64,000 nucleotides of DNA from Pilaira anomala (taxonomy: Eukaryota > Mucoromycota > Mucoromycetes > Mucorales > Mucoraceae). The DNA is taken from NCBI GenBank assembly GCA_025716855.1, contig JAIXMQ010000006.1:547501-611500 (forward strand). The letters run 5' to 3'. The notes below the pieces were generated by a model. It did not search any database. It saw only the letters and a list, made by a program, of their open reading frames with translations, and was not told the origin of the DNA. The position numbers and the translations under genes are program-made. This document shows positions 43,399-56,234 of the stretch, in pieces; the stretch's first letter is position 1; each line of letters begins with the position of its first letter.

Positions 43399-45239
43399 TT
43401 TCCGTCAGGTACACTTTTTTATGATGTCAGACTAACCATTTTCAACACTCTGTCCCAACTTGCTGTTTTTCAAAAACCATAAATTTTTGTTATCTCTCTC
43501 AAGAACTCTGGTAACAGTCATTTTTCGGTAACAGCCGATGATAAAAGTTATATACTGGCATAAGATAAAACCCCCTTCCTCTCTCTCTCTCTCTCTCTCT
43601 CTCTTCTTTTTCTTGTTCTAGCTGCGGTTCTTTGTTGACTAAGCTTACGGAATGCTTAGTTTTTTTTTTATAAAATCACAAGCTTTGCCAAGTATAAAAA
43701 AAGGGACATATTCGTAAGCATCTTTTTTTTTATTTATATCATGGCGAATCATCGTGAACTTGTTTAAAGAAGTCAAATATTTCCATTTAAACTTTTTTTC
43801 TCTCTTTTAAAAAAGTGTATAATCCATTATCCATGATTTTAAAATCCCATGTAAGATCTTATCAAAGAGCCAGTAAGATGTCTGCATTAAAAAATATGCA
43901 TCTTTTTATATACGTGCTTAAAAAAAAAATAACATGATATGATACATTGCATTTGTTATAATTATTCTTCTTTAAAAATAAAGAGAAATAAGAGAGAAAA
44001 AAAGAGAAAATGAAAGAAGCTTAGCATAATTTAGCTCAAAACGCTTAGTCATATTTATTGGTGACCCTCAAAAAAAAAGATCTTACTAAAAGAAAAAAAC
44101 GTGATCAGAGATGAATATTTATTTATTTTTTCTATTGTGTCCGTATTAAGAAAAAGACAACATTAAAGGAACCATCATCGAAAAAATTAAAATGTGTAAA
44201 TCACGCTGAATTCAATCTTATTCTTATTCATGCCATGAGTAACTACGGTCCTGTCCTGGTAACTACCTTTATTGTTTGAGAACAATAATTAATTTGATAG
44301 AACAATTAAACCCTTTAACAGCTATTGGACAGGTGGTATAATATAAAGTTAATGTATAGCATGATAAATTATTAAGAGAAACTCATGCCATTGTATGAAT
44401 AGACTTTATATGTAACGAGGTTCCTCCGGTTCCTTATGACGATTGATAACAGAGACGACACTTGGTCAAAACGTCACACGTTTTTGAAAGAATTAGAGAT
44501 CGTAGTTTATAAAACATGAAAAAAAAAAAGAAGAGACGAGATTTTTTTTATTAGCTGACTCGTTGGAAATAATTTTTTTAAAGTGGGCTGACTTTGGATT
44601 CCGTCTTTTTCTAATAAACATTTGGGTAAATGAGGGTGGGAAAAAGTTTTTAAAGATGCGCTTCTCTATTTCTATTTTTAAAAAAAAAGAGATGAGAAAG
44701 ATACGAGGTTAAATAGCACTAAAGGATTGTAATTTGTCAGAAAAGAGCTGAAAAATATAATTAAAAAATTGACTCATTCCATTGCCAATCCAATCGAAAA
44801 TTATAACAAACAAATCCCTTCATTGGCAAACTGAGATTTTATTGGTTTAAAATGGGGCCAATGAAAAATTCCGTAATGACTCACAAACAATCCTAATTTG
44901 CAACTTTTTGACTATAAAAAAATTTCAAGTATCACTTTCTTTTTAATATATAAATCCAGAACTTTTTTTTTTTTTTTTTTTGTTCTTTTCTCTCTTATAT
45001 ATATCTTCTGAAACCCTTTTTTTTTTTATTTATTTATTTTACCTTCATTTTTTTTTATTTATACCATGATTTCCATTATTATTGTTTAAAATAATAATTT
45101 TTTTTTTTTCAACAAAAAAAAAAAACTTGACTTATTTTCCAGAAACAATTTCATCGATTAAAACAACAACCAAAACTTTTATATACAAGACAACCCTTCT
45201 TTCTAAAAAAGAAAGCTCCCATATTACTCAAAAAAGATC
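43399..45239 (+). promoter_or_regulatory. long upstream region of the Pcl-type cyclin gene
   Basis: No gene in 1.8 kb. The last 460 bases look like a promoter: ccaatccaatcg near 44786-44797, another ccaat near 44858 and an inverted attgg near 44840, then a TATA-like actataaaaaaa at about 44911-44922, T tracts (44962-44981, 45019-45028) and the ATG at 45240. Upstream, 43578-43603 is a (CT)n run and 44220-44400 contains an imperfect inverted pair around attcatgccatgag. Confidence 0.45.
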
Positions 45240-46133
45240 ATGACACCTCACACAGAAATTGGTCCCGCAGTCACCCAACTTGCGCAGCCTAATAATGATA
45301 ATAAACATAATCCCAGTTTGGCCTACCCAAACCTAATTTCCCTCCTCATGAATCAAGCAATGCAAAACGAACTTGAGACAAAGCGTAAACAACAGATATT
45401 TCAACAACAACAAAAATCTTATGTGAGCGCCTTAGTTGGTAAGGAAGAAAATAAAAAATATGTGTTTCCATGGCGATATATTAATTTTGTTATTATAGAT
45501 GTTACAGTACAAGTCATTGCTTCCATTTGGCCTAATTCAATTCATACCCCTTCAACGGGTAGTAAACCAATTGCAGATTTAAATACGTTTTTACATCATA
45601 TCTTGAAACATTCACGTACGACCCATTCTACCCTCCAACTTGCTATCTTTTATCTTTTCCGTATCCGTTCTCGTGTACAAGAAAAGCGAAACGATGATGT
45701 TTATATCTCTTGTGGAAGACGTATGTTTCTTGCTTCCCTGATTTCTGCACACAAATATTTGCAAGATAAAACTTATAAAAATTCTGCTTGGAGTAAAGTG
45801 AGCGGTTTAAATGTACAAGAAATCAATCATGCAGAAAAAGTCATGTTACAATTATTAGATTATCGTCTCTTTGTTAAAAAAGATACTTATGATCAATGGA
45901 TCTTGATGCTTCAAACTCATCTCAAGTTAAACCCATCTTCTTCCCTTCCTCTCAATAACTCTGTTTCTTCTGTGCCTATTGTACATCAAAAATCTCAAAA
46001 CATTAATTTACTTCGCGCTAGACAAAGTTTACCTTCGCCTCCACTTGAAGACGCTTCTTTACCTCCTTCTCCAATCAAAAGAAAATCTTCTGCTCCTCCT
46101 GAAGACGAAAGAATTTGCAAAAAGCGCTGCTAG
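45240..46133 (+). CDS. Pho85-type (Pcl) cyclin
   Basis: Pcl cyclins activate the Pho85/CDK5-like kinase in cell-cycle entry and nutrient signalling. The cyclin box is clear: VTVQVIASIWPNS, LNTFLHHILKHSRTTHSTLQ, AIFYLFRIR, SCGRRMFLASLISAHKYLQD, then TYKNSAWSKVSGLNVQEINH and MLQLLDYRLFV. A 60-nt segment at 45439-45498 has GTAAGG and TATAG ends, and its removal joins SALV to DVTVQVIASIW, which fits the family better than the extra 20 residues. It is probably an intron even though it keeps the frame open. That gives 277 aa (297 unspliced). The C terminus is Pro/Ser-rich with SLPSPPLEDASLPPSPIKRK, possible CDK sites. Confidence 0.88.
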   Translation: MTPHTEIGPAVTQLAQPNNDNKHNPSLAYPNLISLLMNQAMQNELETKRKQQIFQQQQKSYVSALVGKEENKKYVFPWRYINFVIIDVTVQVIASIWPNSIHTPSTGSKPIADLNTFLHHILKHSRTTHSTLQLAIFYLFRIRSRVQEKRNDDVYISCGRRMFLASLISAHKYLQDKTYKNSAWSKVSGLNVQEINHAEKVMLQLLDYRLFVKKDTYDQWILMLQTHLKLNPSSSLPLNNSVSSVPIVHQKSQNINLLRARQSLPSPPLEDASLPPSPIKRKSSAPPEDERICKKRC

Positions 46134-46417
46134 AAAAACAAAACAAAAAAAACTTTTTTTTTCCCCCCTTAAAAAAAAAAAAAAAAACTTTTTTTCGTTT
46201 TATTTCTACCTTACTATCCCTTCTCCCCTTGTCCATAAAAAATTTCTTGTGTATATTTTACCCATTTTTTTTAATTATTTCTTATTGTAACATAAAAAAG
46301 TGTTTTTTTTTCAAAAAAGAAACTTAATGACGTTGCCTTCAACTCCTTTTTTTTACTTCCTTTTATGGTTTCTTTTAAATGACTCATATTTTTATCCCTC
46401 CCCCTCTCTCTCACTTT

Positions 46418-46450
<33 letters not shown>

Positions 46451-48453
46451 ATATATATATTATTTATCATTTAATAAAACATATCATCACTTTCTATTAT
46501 TAATATATTTGTTATTTAACTTTAAAAGTTACCATCATCCATGACAAAAAAAAAAGAAAGTTTTTTTTTTTTTTCTTGTATCATTTTTTTTTTTTTTTTT
46601 TGATTTTGTCGGATGTAACAAAACGGACCGACATAAAAATGATAGGGCGAACCCAAACTAGACAGGGTCTATGGGACATGAACCGATTATCAAATAACTG
46701 GTTCGGTTACTTTTTTGGGTGCACCATTTTTTTTTTTTGCATAGAGACGAAGGGGCGTACAACTTCCAAAAAGGCGGGTACATAACTTGAACACATTTTC
46801 TTTCTTTTGAATAGTCGAATATAGTTTTATAGTACAGACAAACTATTCAATAATATAAGTTACAGTAATGATATTTCGCACTTTGCTAGACAATACTATT
46901 ACAGTAATTTATACATTCAAAAAAAAAAAAAAAAAAATACAGAATATGTATGACTTTTCAAGCATATTGATAATTTTTAATAAAATACATTAGATCAATA
47001 TGTAGATGATTATAGCGAATCACCTTTTTTTTTTTTCACTCTTTAATCGAGACGTTGGGCTATTTCTTCGTCATCACCCTGTATTACATACTGGTGCTTG
47101 CCAATAATAGATTTTTTTAAATTTTTTTTTTTTTTTTGTACCTGACTTTTCTTCAAGTAACTATAGTGATCTTTAAAAGTTGGGTGTATCCATAGAAACG
47201 TCCAGGGGACTGTTTTTCATACACGGACTACACTGTCATCATTTAATAGATAGTAAAAAAAAAAAAAAAAAAAAACTAAAGATCAAAATGATAAAGACCT
47301 TTAAAACTGTTGTCAGCATATATTTAAATTATTTTTTTATATACACCGTATTCATATATGCTCATGATGTTAATACAAGGCTACTCACTTGCTTTTATAA
47401 AGTACCAACAATCATTTCTATGGGTATACCATATTCAAGTTTGAACAATGAAAATATAAACCTGTTTAAAAATGACGTAAAAATGTCTGTACCTTTTCAA
47501 TCATCCCACTCTCTACATTGTCAAAACCCATGAACCCTCAGATTCGGGAACTTGGTAACATGTGTCTCTCTCAGTTAAACCTGTACGTTTGCATATAATA
47601 AGCATAATACAGAATCCAATAATAAAAATGAAAAGAAACGAGGCTATTTGTTCGCAATGGTTAATTATACATGTAGGAAATAAAATGAAATGCTTTTTTT
47701 TTTGTATAGTGCTACAGCCTTTTTGTGTTCATAATGATATATCCCATGTTATGATGTATTACCGATTATGGCTGATACAGATCCTTGTAGAAAACTAACA
47801 TACATGCAGGTCCCTCTCCATCTTTCTTCATCGATGTAATGTATATATAGGTACAGTTGCAAAAAAAAACTATTCAAGGGGCATGAACTGTAATCGTTTT
47901 CTATATACGTCTATTCCGAATGAAATAATAAAATAAATAGAAAATCAGTTCTTTTTGAAAAAGTCATGTATTCATATTAAAAAAAAGCGAAATGTTTATG
48001 TATATGATTTTTATGCAAAAAGAGAATAATAAAGAAGCAGATAAAAGATAACGTGCTGAAGCAGACGTATGCTTTGATAACGAGTATAAGGTATGTTAGA
48101 GTGATCATGTTAGTTTGTGATTACATATCCAAATTTAAAATGCATACCAGTGTGTCTCAAATCACAATCTGATGGTTAGGAAAATGATTGCATGAATTTT
48201 TTTTTTTTTTTTTGTAAATAAGTTCTTGTGTAATAATGCCATGCAGTATAAAAAAAAAAGGAATTCCTAAAGAGGCTCAGAAAGTGGCTTTATAAGTGGT
48301 TCATAGATTACGGGTTACCTGGTGAAAACCCTTTTAAGCTTTATTGACATTGCTTGAATTGCATTCAAACTCAAACTCAAAAAAAAAAAAAGGCTCAATT
48401 TGGCCCCTTGTCTTTTTTTTTTTTTGTGCCTCCTTTGTTTTAATAAAAAAAAA
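46134..48453. other. 2.3-kb interval without a supported gene
   Basis: The first 300 bases are likely 3' UTR and A/T-tract flank of the cyclin gene. ORFs such as 47180-47533 and 47562-47798 (+) are interrupted by Lys or Phe homopolymer translation and match no family. The final 60 bases hold a T-tract (48412-48425) before the MTO1 start. Confidence 0.5.
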
Positions 48454-49466
48454 ATGCAGTGTCAAGTTAGATCGTTCCGATCGAATAGATTGATCAAACA
48501 ATTTTCATTACGATCCAACCGTAGCTTTCAGTCTTGTTCAGTCGTTCGTCAAGCAACTACTATACCACACTTACCCAATGACTTTGATGTCATTGTCATT
48601 GGTGGTGGTCATGCTGGTACCGAAGCATGTACTGCTGCTGCACGATCAGGTGCCAGGACTTTACTCTTAACTCAAAACAAGGACACCATTGGTAAAAAAA
48701 AAAAAAGTCATGATCTTTACATTTATTTTCACTTTTTTATATTAAACTATGAATTGTAGGTGAAATGTCTTGTAATCCTTCATTCGGTGGTGTTGGTAAA
48801 GGTGTTTTAGTAAGAGAAATTGATGCTTTGGATGGTGTATGTGGACGTATTTCAGGTAAAAGCAATTTTTTTTTAAAAAATTTACAAGTGATTGACTAAC
48901 AGCTCTTTTTTAGATCTTGCTGGTATCCAATTTAAGGTTTTGAACAAATCGAAAGGACCTGCAGTTTACGTAAATAAACAAATCTATTCATAATTTATTC
49001 GATTCCTATATTCTAATATTATACTTTTTATAGGGACCTAGAGCTCAGATTGATCGTAAATTATACAAGAAGCATTTACAAGAGTATTTAAAAGATTATC
49101 CCAACTTGACTATTCAATCTGGAAGTGTAGCAGATCTTGTATTAAATGATCAAATGACACAAGAGGATCATGAAAGTATGGTAAAGAAAGGTGCTTCACA
49201 AATGGTGAAAGGTGTTCGTTTAGGTAATCACTATATTTTATATTTTGATTTGAGTATTTGAATTGACTTTGGTTATTGTTGTAGAAAATGGACAAGTGAT
49301 TAGAGCACCAAATGTTGTAATAACTACTGGTACTTTTTTGGGTGGAGAAATTCATTTAGGTTTAAAGGTTTGGCCTGCTGGAAGAATTGGTGAAAACCCA
49401 TCTATTGGTCTTTCAAATTCATTAAAATCCGCAGGATTCAAATTAGCTCGATTGAAGACAGGTACA

Positions 49467-49531
<65 letters not shown>

Positions 49532-51326
49532 GGAAATTCAACATATACCAACATCATATTATTATTATTATTTTTACAGGTACACCTGCTAGATTAGACG
49601 GTAGAACAATTAATTACGAAGGAATGATTATTCAAGAAGGAGATAACCCACCATCTCCATTCTCTTATTTAAATACAACTGTACCTCATGCTGTAAGTAT
49701 ATTTTTTAACGGACCTCATTTATATTGATTTTTCTAAAATATACATACAATATAGGATAATCAAATTTTATGTCATCAAACGCGTACTAATGATAGAGTA
49801 CATAAATACATTGCTCAACATTTCGACCAAAGTATTCATATTAGAGAAACTGTAAAGGGACCTAGATATTGCCCATCACTTGAAAGTAAAATCAAGCGAT
49901 TTAGCACAAAGGAAGCACATAACATTTGGTTAGAACCTGAAGGATTAGACGACCATGTCGTTTACCCCAACGGTATCTCTAATACTATGCCAGAAGATAT
50001 TCAGTTGAACTTCTTAAGAATGATTCAAGGTTTAGAAAATGTAGATATGCTTAAGCCAGGTAAAACTTTATTTATTTGCTTTTTTTTTAAAAAAAAAAAA
50101 GCTATTTTCTAATATCCAAGAAAATAATTAGCTTATGGTGTGGAGTATGACCATATCGATCCTAGAGAATTAAGATCTACTTTGGAAACAAAACGTATCA
50201 GTGGATTGTTTTTAGCAGGTCAAATTAACGGAACAACAGGTTATGAAGAAGCTGCAGCACAAGGTGTCATGGCAGGTATCAATGCTGGTTTACACGCTTT
50301 GAAAAAGGCTCCCTTCATCTTGGATAGATCAGATGCCTATATTGGTGTCTTGGTCGATGATTTAATTACAAAGGGTGTGAATGAACCCTATCGTGTTTTC
50401 ACAGCAAGATCTGAATATAGATTACTTTTGCGTGCTGATAATGCAGATACTAGATTAACAAGAAAAGGTAAATAGCTTATAGCTGATAAAAAAGAAAGAA
50501 AATTTAATTTATATTGATTAATAGGTCATGAGGTTGGAGTTGTCGGCAAAGAAAGATGGGAACACTATAAATCAACGTCTGGTATGCTAGAATCAGCCAT
50601 GCAAGCATTACAAGATATTAAAATGCCTGCTAAACGATGGGCTGATTATAACATCAGTCCCAGCACAAGAGCAGCTACGGACATTGTCAACGATAATGGA
50701 TCATTAAGGACGTAAGTATCTATAATTTCGCATACTTGTAACTTCAATTTATTTATTGTTTGTTGTTCAGTGGTATGGATTTACTTACTTGGCCAAATGT
50801 TGTATTGGATCAGTTCCATGAATTGGTACCTGAACTTGTACATTTAGAACCTTCTTTAAGGGAACGTATTATGATTGAAGGTTTGTTTATTTTATTTTTT
50901 CTAAAAATGAACGGAAGTAGGATTTTAATCTTTAATTTCAATAGGTCGATACAAACCATTCTTGAAGAGACAAGAGTTGGAAGTTATGGCTTTAAAGAGA
51001 GATGAACATTTAAAACTCGATGTCAACCTGGATTATTTACAGTAAGTTGTACTTTTTTTTTTTTGAAAAATATTAGTATCCATAATATTTATCAATTTCT
51101 TTCAATAGAATGGACCAACTGTCAAATGAAGTTCGACAAAAACTATCCGAAGTACGCCCTGAGACACTGGTAAGTTTCTTTCTTGAAAAGCATTGTATCG
51201 AATATAGTCCTGACATAAGCAATATAGGGTGCAGCAAAGAGAATTGAGGGTATGACACCAGCTGCAATGGTAGTATTAATGAAGTATGCAAAGCGTACAT
51301 ATAACAAACCAGTTTTTACCAGTTAA
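48454..51326 (+). CDS. MTO1: mitochondrial tRNA wobble-uridine modification enzyme MTO1/GidA
   Basis: About 13 exons with phases that join cleanly. MTO1 (bacterial MnmG/GidA) is a flavoprotein that with MSS1/MnmE adds the carboxymethylaminomethyl-type group to U34 of mitochondrial tRNAs. The first 40 residues are basic and Ser-rich, a mitochondrial presequence. Then come the FAD dinucleotide motif [20 protein letters not shown], the family signature [47 protein letters not shown], the GidA signature [68 protein letters not shown] and the C-terminal [15 protein letters not shown]. The stop is at 51326. One intron contains a 59-nt A run. Identification is secure. Confidence 0.95.
49470..49528. 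repeat. 59-nt A homopolymer in an MTO1 intron
   Basis: Uninterrupted A run between the exon ending LKTG and the next exon starting at about 49580. Extreme length for a nuclear homopolymer; its exact size may vary or be a sequencing estimate. Confidence 0.9.
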
Positions 51327-51969
51327 AAAACGGAACGCCATTTTTTTTAATCTTTATACACAACACCAATTAGATAATATTGTAATTTGTAAATAAACCT
51401 TTGACCATTACACCTTATATATAATTCAAAAACTCAAAGATAGTCCGAGTATCAATACGATTAACAGAATGCTCAACATCAGATTAACTATCCTGTATTC
51501 TGACAGGTTTTGGTAAATTAATCTCTTGTGCTTTCTCGTAAAAAATAGTTATAAACTGATATATTGCATATCCTCATTTTTCTTTACTGATGCTTTGTCC
51601 TGTTATATTCTATTCCTGAATGGATAATACATCTCAGATATTAATCATTGAAATATGCTTACTTGTATTAAACAAGTTGGAAGTCGAAACAAATTGAGGA
51701 TACTTCAAAGACCTGTCATTAAAAAAAAATTAGCGTGATTACGTAATCAAATATTAGCAAAGCCGAGGGCAGCGCAGATATTAATTGATTTTTAAGTATC
51801 TCGTATATAATCGATTCTTCACCATAATAACCTGATACATAAAGTAAATTCGACGACGCATAGGAAAGAATATGTGGAATAAAATTTTATACTTTCAACA
51901 ATGTCAACATTACCTTTCAAAATTTAAGACCAACCTTCGGCTATTTGAAAAAAGAGACATGAACTACAG
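51327..51969. other. interval downstream of MTO1, no gene
   Basis: No supported ORF. Starts with an A/T-rich 3' flank and polyadenylation-like aataaacc near 51393. Confidence 0.45.
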
Positions 51970-52460
51970 AATCTATTCACCAATAGAGGCTATTTTGAAA
52001 TGACGGATCTACTTCAATGTCAACTCACCAATAAAGAATGGTATCAGGCCTCAGTTGATCTTTTATATTCCGAGGTAGATGTAAGTACGTGTGAAAGATC
52101 AAATTCATTACACTTAGGTGCTCACCTTAAAATTATTCGCACCAAACGGTTATTCATCACGAAAAAAAGATAATAAGCTATGGGATCAGCATAGCTTATT
52201 AAATAAACTATTTCAGTATTGTCCCAGCCTTTTAGAGATATACAGCATGACACAAGATTATTCATTCTGGTATCCAATATCTTATGCAGCCTCTCGGTTG
52301 AAGCATATCAAAGATACAAAAAGGAGCCCATTTTATGAATGATATGCATTGAAACTTTGTCCGATGGTATTTATAGCGAAACAAAACTAAGTCGTGTTCC
52401 GGGTTGTGTAATTCACCCTTCAAGAGGTTGGGCTTCACAGTGTCTTATTTTGTTCCAGGT
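51970..52460 (+). pseudogene. decayed F-box protein gene
   Basis: Blocks typical of large fungal F-box families appear in order but in broken frames. An F-box-like segment MTDLLQCQLTNKEWYQASVD then LLYSEVD starts at 52000, followed by LGAHLKIIRTKRLF and, after stops and a frameshift, LLNKLFQYCPSLLEIYSM with TQDYSFWYPISYAASRLKHI. F-box proteins recruit substrates to SCF ubiquitin ligases through Skp1. The N-terminal LPxEI half of the F-box is missing or degenerate, and at least two stops separate the blocks. Loss of function is near certain; family call is moderate. Confidence 0.55.
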
Positions 52461-52879
52461 GAGATGTTCGAGCTATTAAAGAGAGAACAAACGAAAATAA
52501 AGTGCAATAAAAATATATAACAAAGGTTAAATAAATCAGACTGCAAAAATAAACTAAACTTTATTAAAAGGTACAAAAAGTGTTTGGTTATATATAGTAA
52601 ATAGAAGTTAAACAAGCGAAGCATGAATTGTGAAACATAGCCATGATCATTAATGATCTATTACAATAAACATGTTGCTGAAAATAAGATAAAAGGTCCC
52701 CAAGTATTATAACTGGTAGCTGTACCTGATAATTATAAAAGAGGCTTGTTGATCATAGAGACAATGATATGATTTATATATTAGCCAATTAGGTAATTAT
52801 TGTAGTGTGAATAAACTTATAGTATCGTAAAATAGTGAAGGATATTAGAGCATGTGTAATTATATGAGAATATAATGAG
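52461..52879. other. interval without a gene
   Basis: AT-rich sequence between two relics; no ORF of note on either strand. Confidence 0.45.
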
Positions 52880-53291
52880 CTCGTTCACAACACGCAGCTA
52901 AGCTTGCTAATGTTAACACGCATACGACTCGTAAGTGGAAGGCAGAATACGTAGCTAACCCTGAAGCAGGTGCCCCCCCCCCCAAAAAAAAAATAAGACC
53001 GGGAGGCAACAGGCCTCACAACTAAACGATCAATATAAGAAACAATCAGTAGATTTTTACGATGAGAAGCCTACGGCAACTATTGAGGATGGTGTAGAAG
53101 AATGGATCAAAATTTTCGAAGGGCTCGCCATTAAAAATTCAAGGGTTGCTGAAATTATGAAAGATGAATGCAACCTTAGTATAAAAAGTGCTACTCGTCA
53201 TTCAGCTGAAAGAAGTAGTCCTAAAACTATTAAAGCTCGCGCAGTTTGGGTTGCTGAATGGATTGACCATTTGGAACTGGAAGCACTGTAA
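52880..53291 (+). mobile_element. relic of a second transposase (N-terminal DNA-binding part)
   Basis: Translated in two frames split at a C-run/A-run near 52973-52993. The first part reads AAKLANVNTHTTRKWKAEYV then ANPEAGAP. The second reads YKKQSVDFYDEKPTATIEDG, VEEWIKIFEGL, KNSRVAEIMKDECNLSIKSA and PKTIKARAVWVAEWIDH, ending at a stop. This matches the layout of Tc1/mariner-like transposases in fungi: HTH, basic linker, then a second HTH before the catalytic core, as in the intact element at 41913. The catalytic DDE part is absent and no inverted repeats are visible. Its sequence differs clearly from the intact element, so it is another family. Confidence 0.5.
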
Positions 53292-54874
53292 AACCGGTCT
53301 ACCAACAAAGGTGACACAATACAAACATGTAGTACAAGAGCCTTTAATATGCTTTGATATTACTTGCAAAGCCTTGATTGAATTTAAAATTGCTACAAAC
53401 TCCTCTCCGTCCCTTAAGTTTAGTTGGATTTTTTAATGTCTTTTAAATATACAGTTAAAACAAATCAAAGTAATGGAAATACATAAGGTCTTTTTATAAT
53501 ATAAGTTTACGCATTTCCACACTTTTCAATCTATATAATAAGCAAATCCCATAACAAAATTGTTAATCAATATATAATACATGGTAATAGCAAAAGAGTG
53601 CTTTGATAATTCCTTTTATGCTTTTTAATCGCATTAAACCTTTTTGTTTTCTACAGCAATAAATGATTCAATTAGTTGTCTTTTTAATATTTACATACTC
53701 TTTTACATTTACTGTCAGAATTGTCTTTTTGCGTCAAATAGTTAATGCTATATTAAAAGGTTCAGATACACTGATACGTTTTCATATTCTTTAGTAAAAC
53801 AAAAGCCGGTTTATTTTATCTTTAGGTAAATAATGTTTAGTAATGAAGTACGTCTTCTATATTATTAAGTCAGAAAAATAAAATAAAAAGAACGAAAAGG
53901 TTAGTATATGTACATCTGCCTCAGCTTAAATTGATTATTGGGGCTAAAACCTTGTTGATTAATAACTTTGATAGTTAAAAATAAATATTATTCTAGCTTT
54001 CCCCCGCGCATAAAAGTTTTTTTTTTTTTTTTTTTTTTTTTTTTAGTAATCTTGTGTTTTTTTTTACAAATTGCAAACTTTGGTTTTTTTTTTATTATTG
54101 TTTTAGTGCAGCAATTTTTGAAATGAAAAATACCTCAGCTTTGAAAATACAAGCTAAAATGATAGGCATTTTATTTGGATGATATACAGCATCCGTTGTA
54201 TTTGGATCGACGAATCCAGTTTGTTTGTTAAACTAACAAATCTATTATGATTTCATTATGTATCACGGGTGGGACACCAAGGCACAATAAGATGTGAGAG
54301 TTTATTCCAGAAATTAGTTAACTTAGCAGGTAAGAAGCATTTTGATTCTCCAGTTAGGTGGTATTATTCCCTTCTTTGACAGTAATTTCTATTTTTCATA
54401 AAAAAAAACGACGTGATAGAATATGTAAAAGAAACATGTGATATATAGCTACTGTTAGGTTTGATAGACAATAATGGTTCCAATATAGTATAGATGGGCT
54501 TGGTCCAAAAAAAGTTGTAATTCCTTTTCGTCACTCAAATGGTAGTAGCATTCGACATTGAGGAGCCGACTGTGCAAATTTTTACTGAGTGTTTGATTTC
54601 AAACCAATCGAATGACGTTTTTAAAACAAATTCCTTGTCACAGGTCGACCGACTCTTTTGATTAGAAATTCAAATGAATCATGCAACTGTGCGGTAATAT
54701 AATTTAAGCCGTACATTTTTTTTTAATTACAAATCAAAAAGAAAAAAATTCTCGTACTTCTTTTAGTATATATAGATTTTTTTGTTGTTTCTTTTTTTTT
54801 TTTTTTTCTTTATTTTTTTTTTTTAAAAAAACATACCGTTTGATAATTACAACTCTTTATAACATAACACATTC
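53292..54874. other. gene-poor interval upstream of the second cyclin gene
   Basis: No gene supported. A T tract of about 28 bases lies near 54017-54044. The final 130 bases resemble a promoter: a TATA-like tatatagat near 54769, then T tracts at 54791-54826 and the ATG at 54875. Confidence 0.45.
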
Positions 54875-55724
54875 ATGAAGGTTAATAAACCTCATAAAAA
54901 CAGTAATTTTGTACCTTGTCCTTACAACCGACAACAGCTGGAATCGAATCGACCCGAAAAGCTGACTAAACCAAAGTCATTTGGATACGATCAAGCATTC
55001 GCACTATTACAGGCCATAGAATTAAATAGACGTACTAAATTGAGTAAAAAATGTTTAGGTAAAATATTTTGAATTTTTATTTATTTGTTATTGTATTCAC
55101 ATTTGCTTCTCTTTTTTTTTTTTTTATAAAAATATTATAGCACACTTGGCAGTATATGTTTCGCAAGCTTGGGAAGATAAGCCCTGTCGAGAAAAGATTC
55201 AACAACTGTATTATATGATGAGTAACTTGTTAGATGCCACTAGTATGGATACGAAAGAACCATTTGAAATTGCAATTCAAAATTTTTGTCAAAGTTTCAT
55301 ATCAACTCCAACAATCTGTCCTAGCGTAACTTTATTAATTGCCATAAGTTACGTCGAAAGATTAAATAAGGTAAAATATTTTTCTTTATTTGGCTCTCCG
55401 GGAACACACACTAAAAAATCGAATATATTCATAGAGATATCGTGATCTGAAAGGTACTCCTGGATGTGGATCTCGAATGATTATGGTAGCTTATATTATG
55501 GCTTCAAAATATATACACGATTGCCTTCGATTAGTTATCTATACGAGCTCACGAAAGCCTAGTCCTATTTTAGCTTCAATGGCTAATTTGCCAATCATAC
55601 CAGTTCAACTTATCCAAAATACATCACCAACAACACCATCATCAACCACATCCAAAAAGGTTACAGATATCATAACTAATAATTCTACAGAAATTACGAC
55701 CGAAAACTCCACAGAAACAAAAAA

Positions 55725-55756
<32 letters not shown>

Positions 55757-56019
55757 ATACAATGGAAATATCAGAGAATAAGACTAACTCTACAGATACA
55801 ATTGCAGCATTATCAAAAGATAAAGAACGTAATATGAGAATAGCTAGAATGGAGCAAGAATTCTTATTTTTTTTAAATTATGACTTATCAGTACAAGACC
55901 CTTTACTTCTTGTAAAATGGGCACAAAGTTATGAAGTACCTGAGCAAGGCTCTGAAACTGAAGAAGAATATACCTCTGCTGATGAAGGTGATGACGAAAT
56001 GGATGACGAAGAGACATAA
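54875..56019 (+). CDS. Pcl/Pho80-like cyclin with an insertion in the cyclin box
   Basis: Three exons (54875-55058, 55141-55370, 55435-56019) give 332 aa. Cyclin features: KKCLAHLAVYVSQAWE, then CPSVTLLIAISYVERLNKRY, GCGSRMIMVAYIMASKYIHD and, much later, RIARMEQEFLFFLNYDLSV. Between the KYIHD helix and the MEQEFLFFLNYDL helix lie about 125 residues where most cyclins have about 25. The insert is Thr/Ser/Asn-rich, with a TTTTTTTTTT run. The C terminus is acidic (SETEEEYTSADEGDDEMDDE). The protein probably activates a Pho85/Cdk5-type kinase, as for S. pombe pas1; the partner is inferred. Confidence 0.82.
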
Positions 56020-56234
56020 AATACATATATACCTCTCTTTCCTTCTACCTCTATTGACTTATTTCTTTCTATCTCTATCCATCATTCATATTACTCATTC
56101 TTAATAAATATCCCTTTTTCGTATCATCTTAAAACGACGTGACACGTTCAAACTCAACAAGTCGTTATTTTTTTTATTTTCAATTCCTTCTCATAGAACT
56201 TTTTCTCCCTTGTTTCAAGAGAACAAAATTCAAA

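Noticed and set aside
43520..43700. Search for a second transposon end or nested insertion beside the mariner element
   Set aside because: Only (CT)n and A/T tracts are present; no further inverted repeat or TA-flanked end was seen.
47180..47533. Plus-strand ORF of 117 aa between the cyclin and MTO1 genes
   Set aside because: It contains a poly-Lys stretch from an A tract, lacks a family match and has no promoter or splice context.
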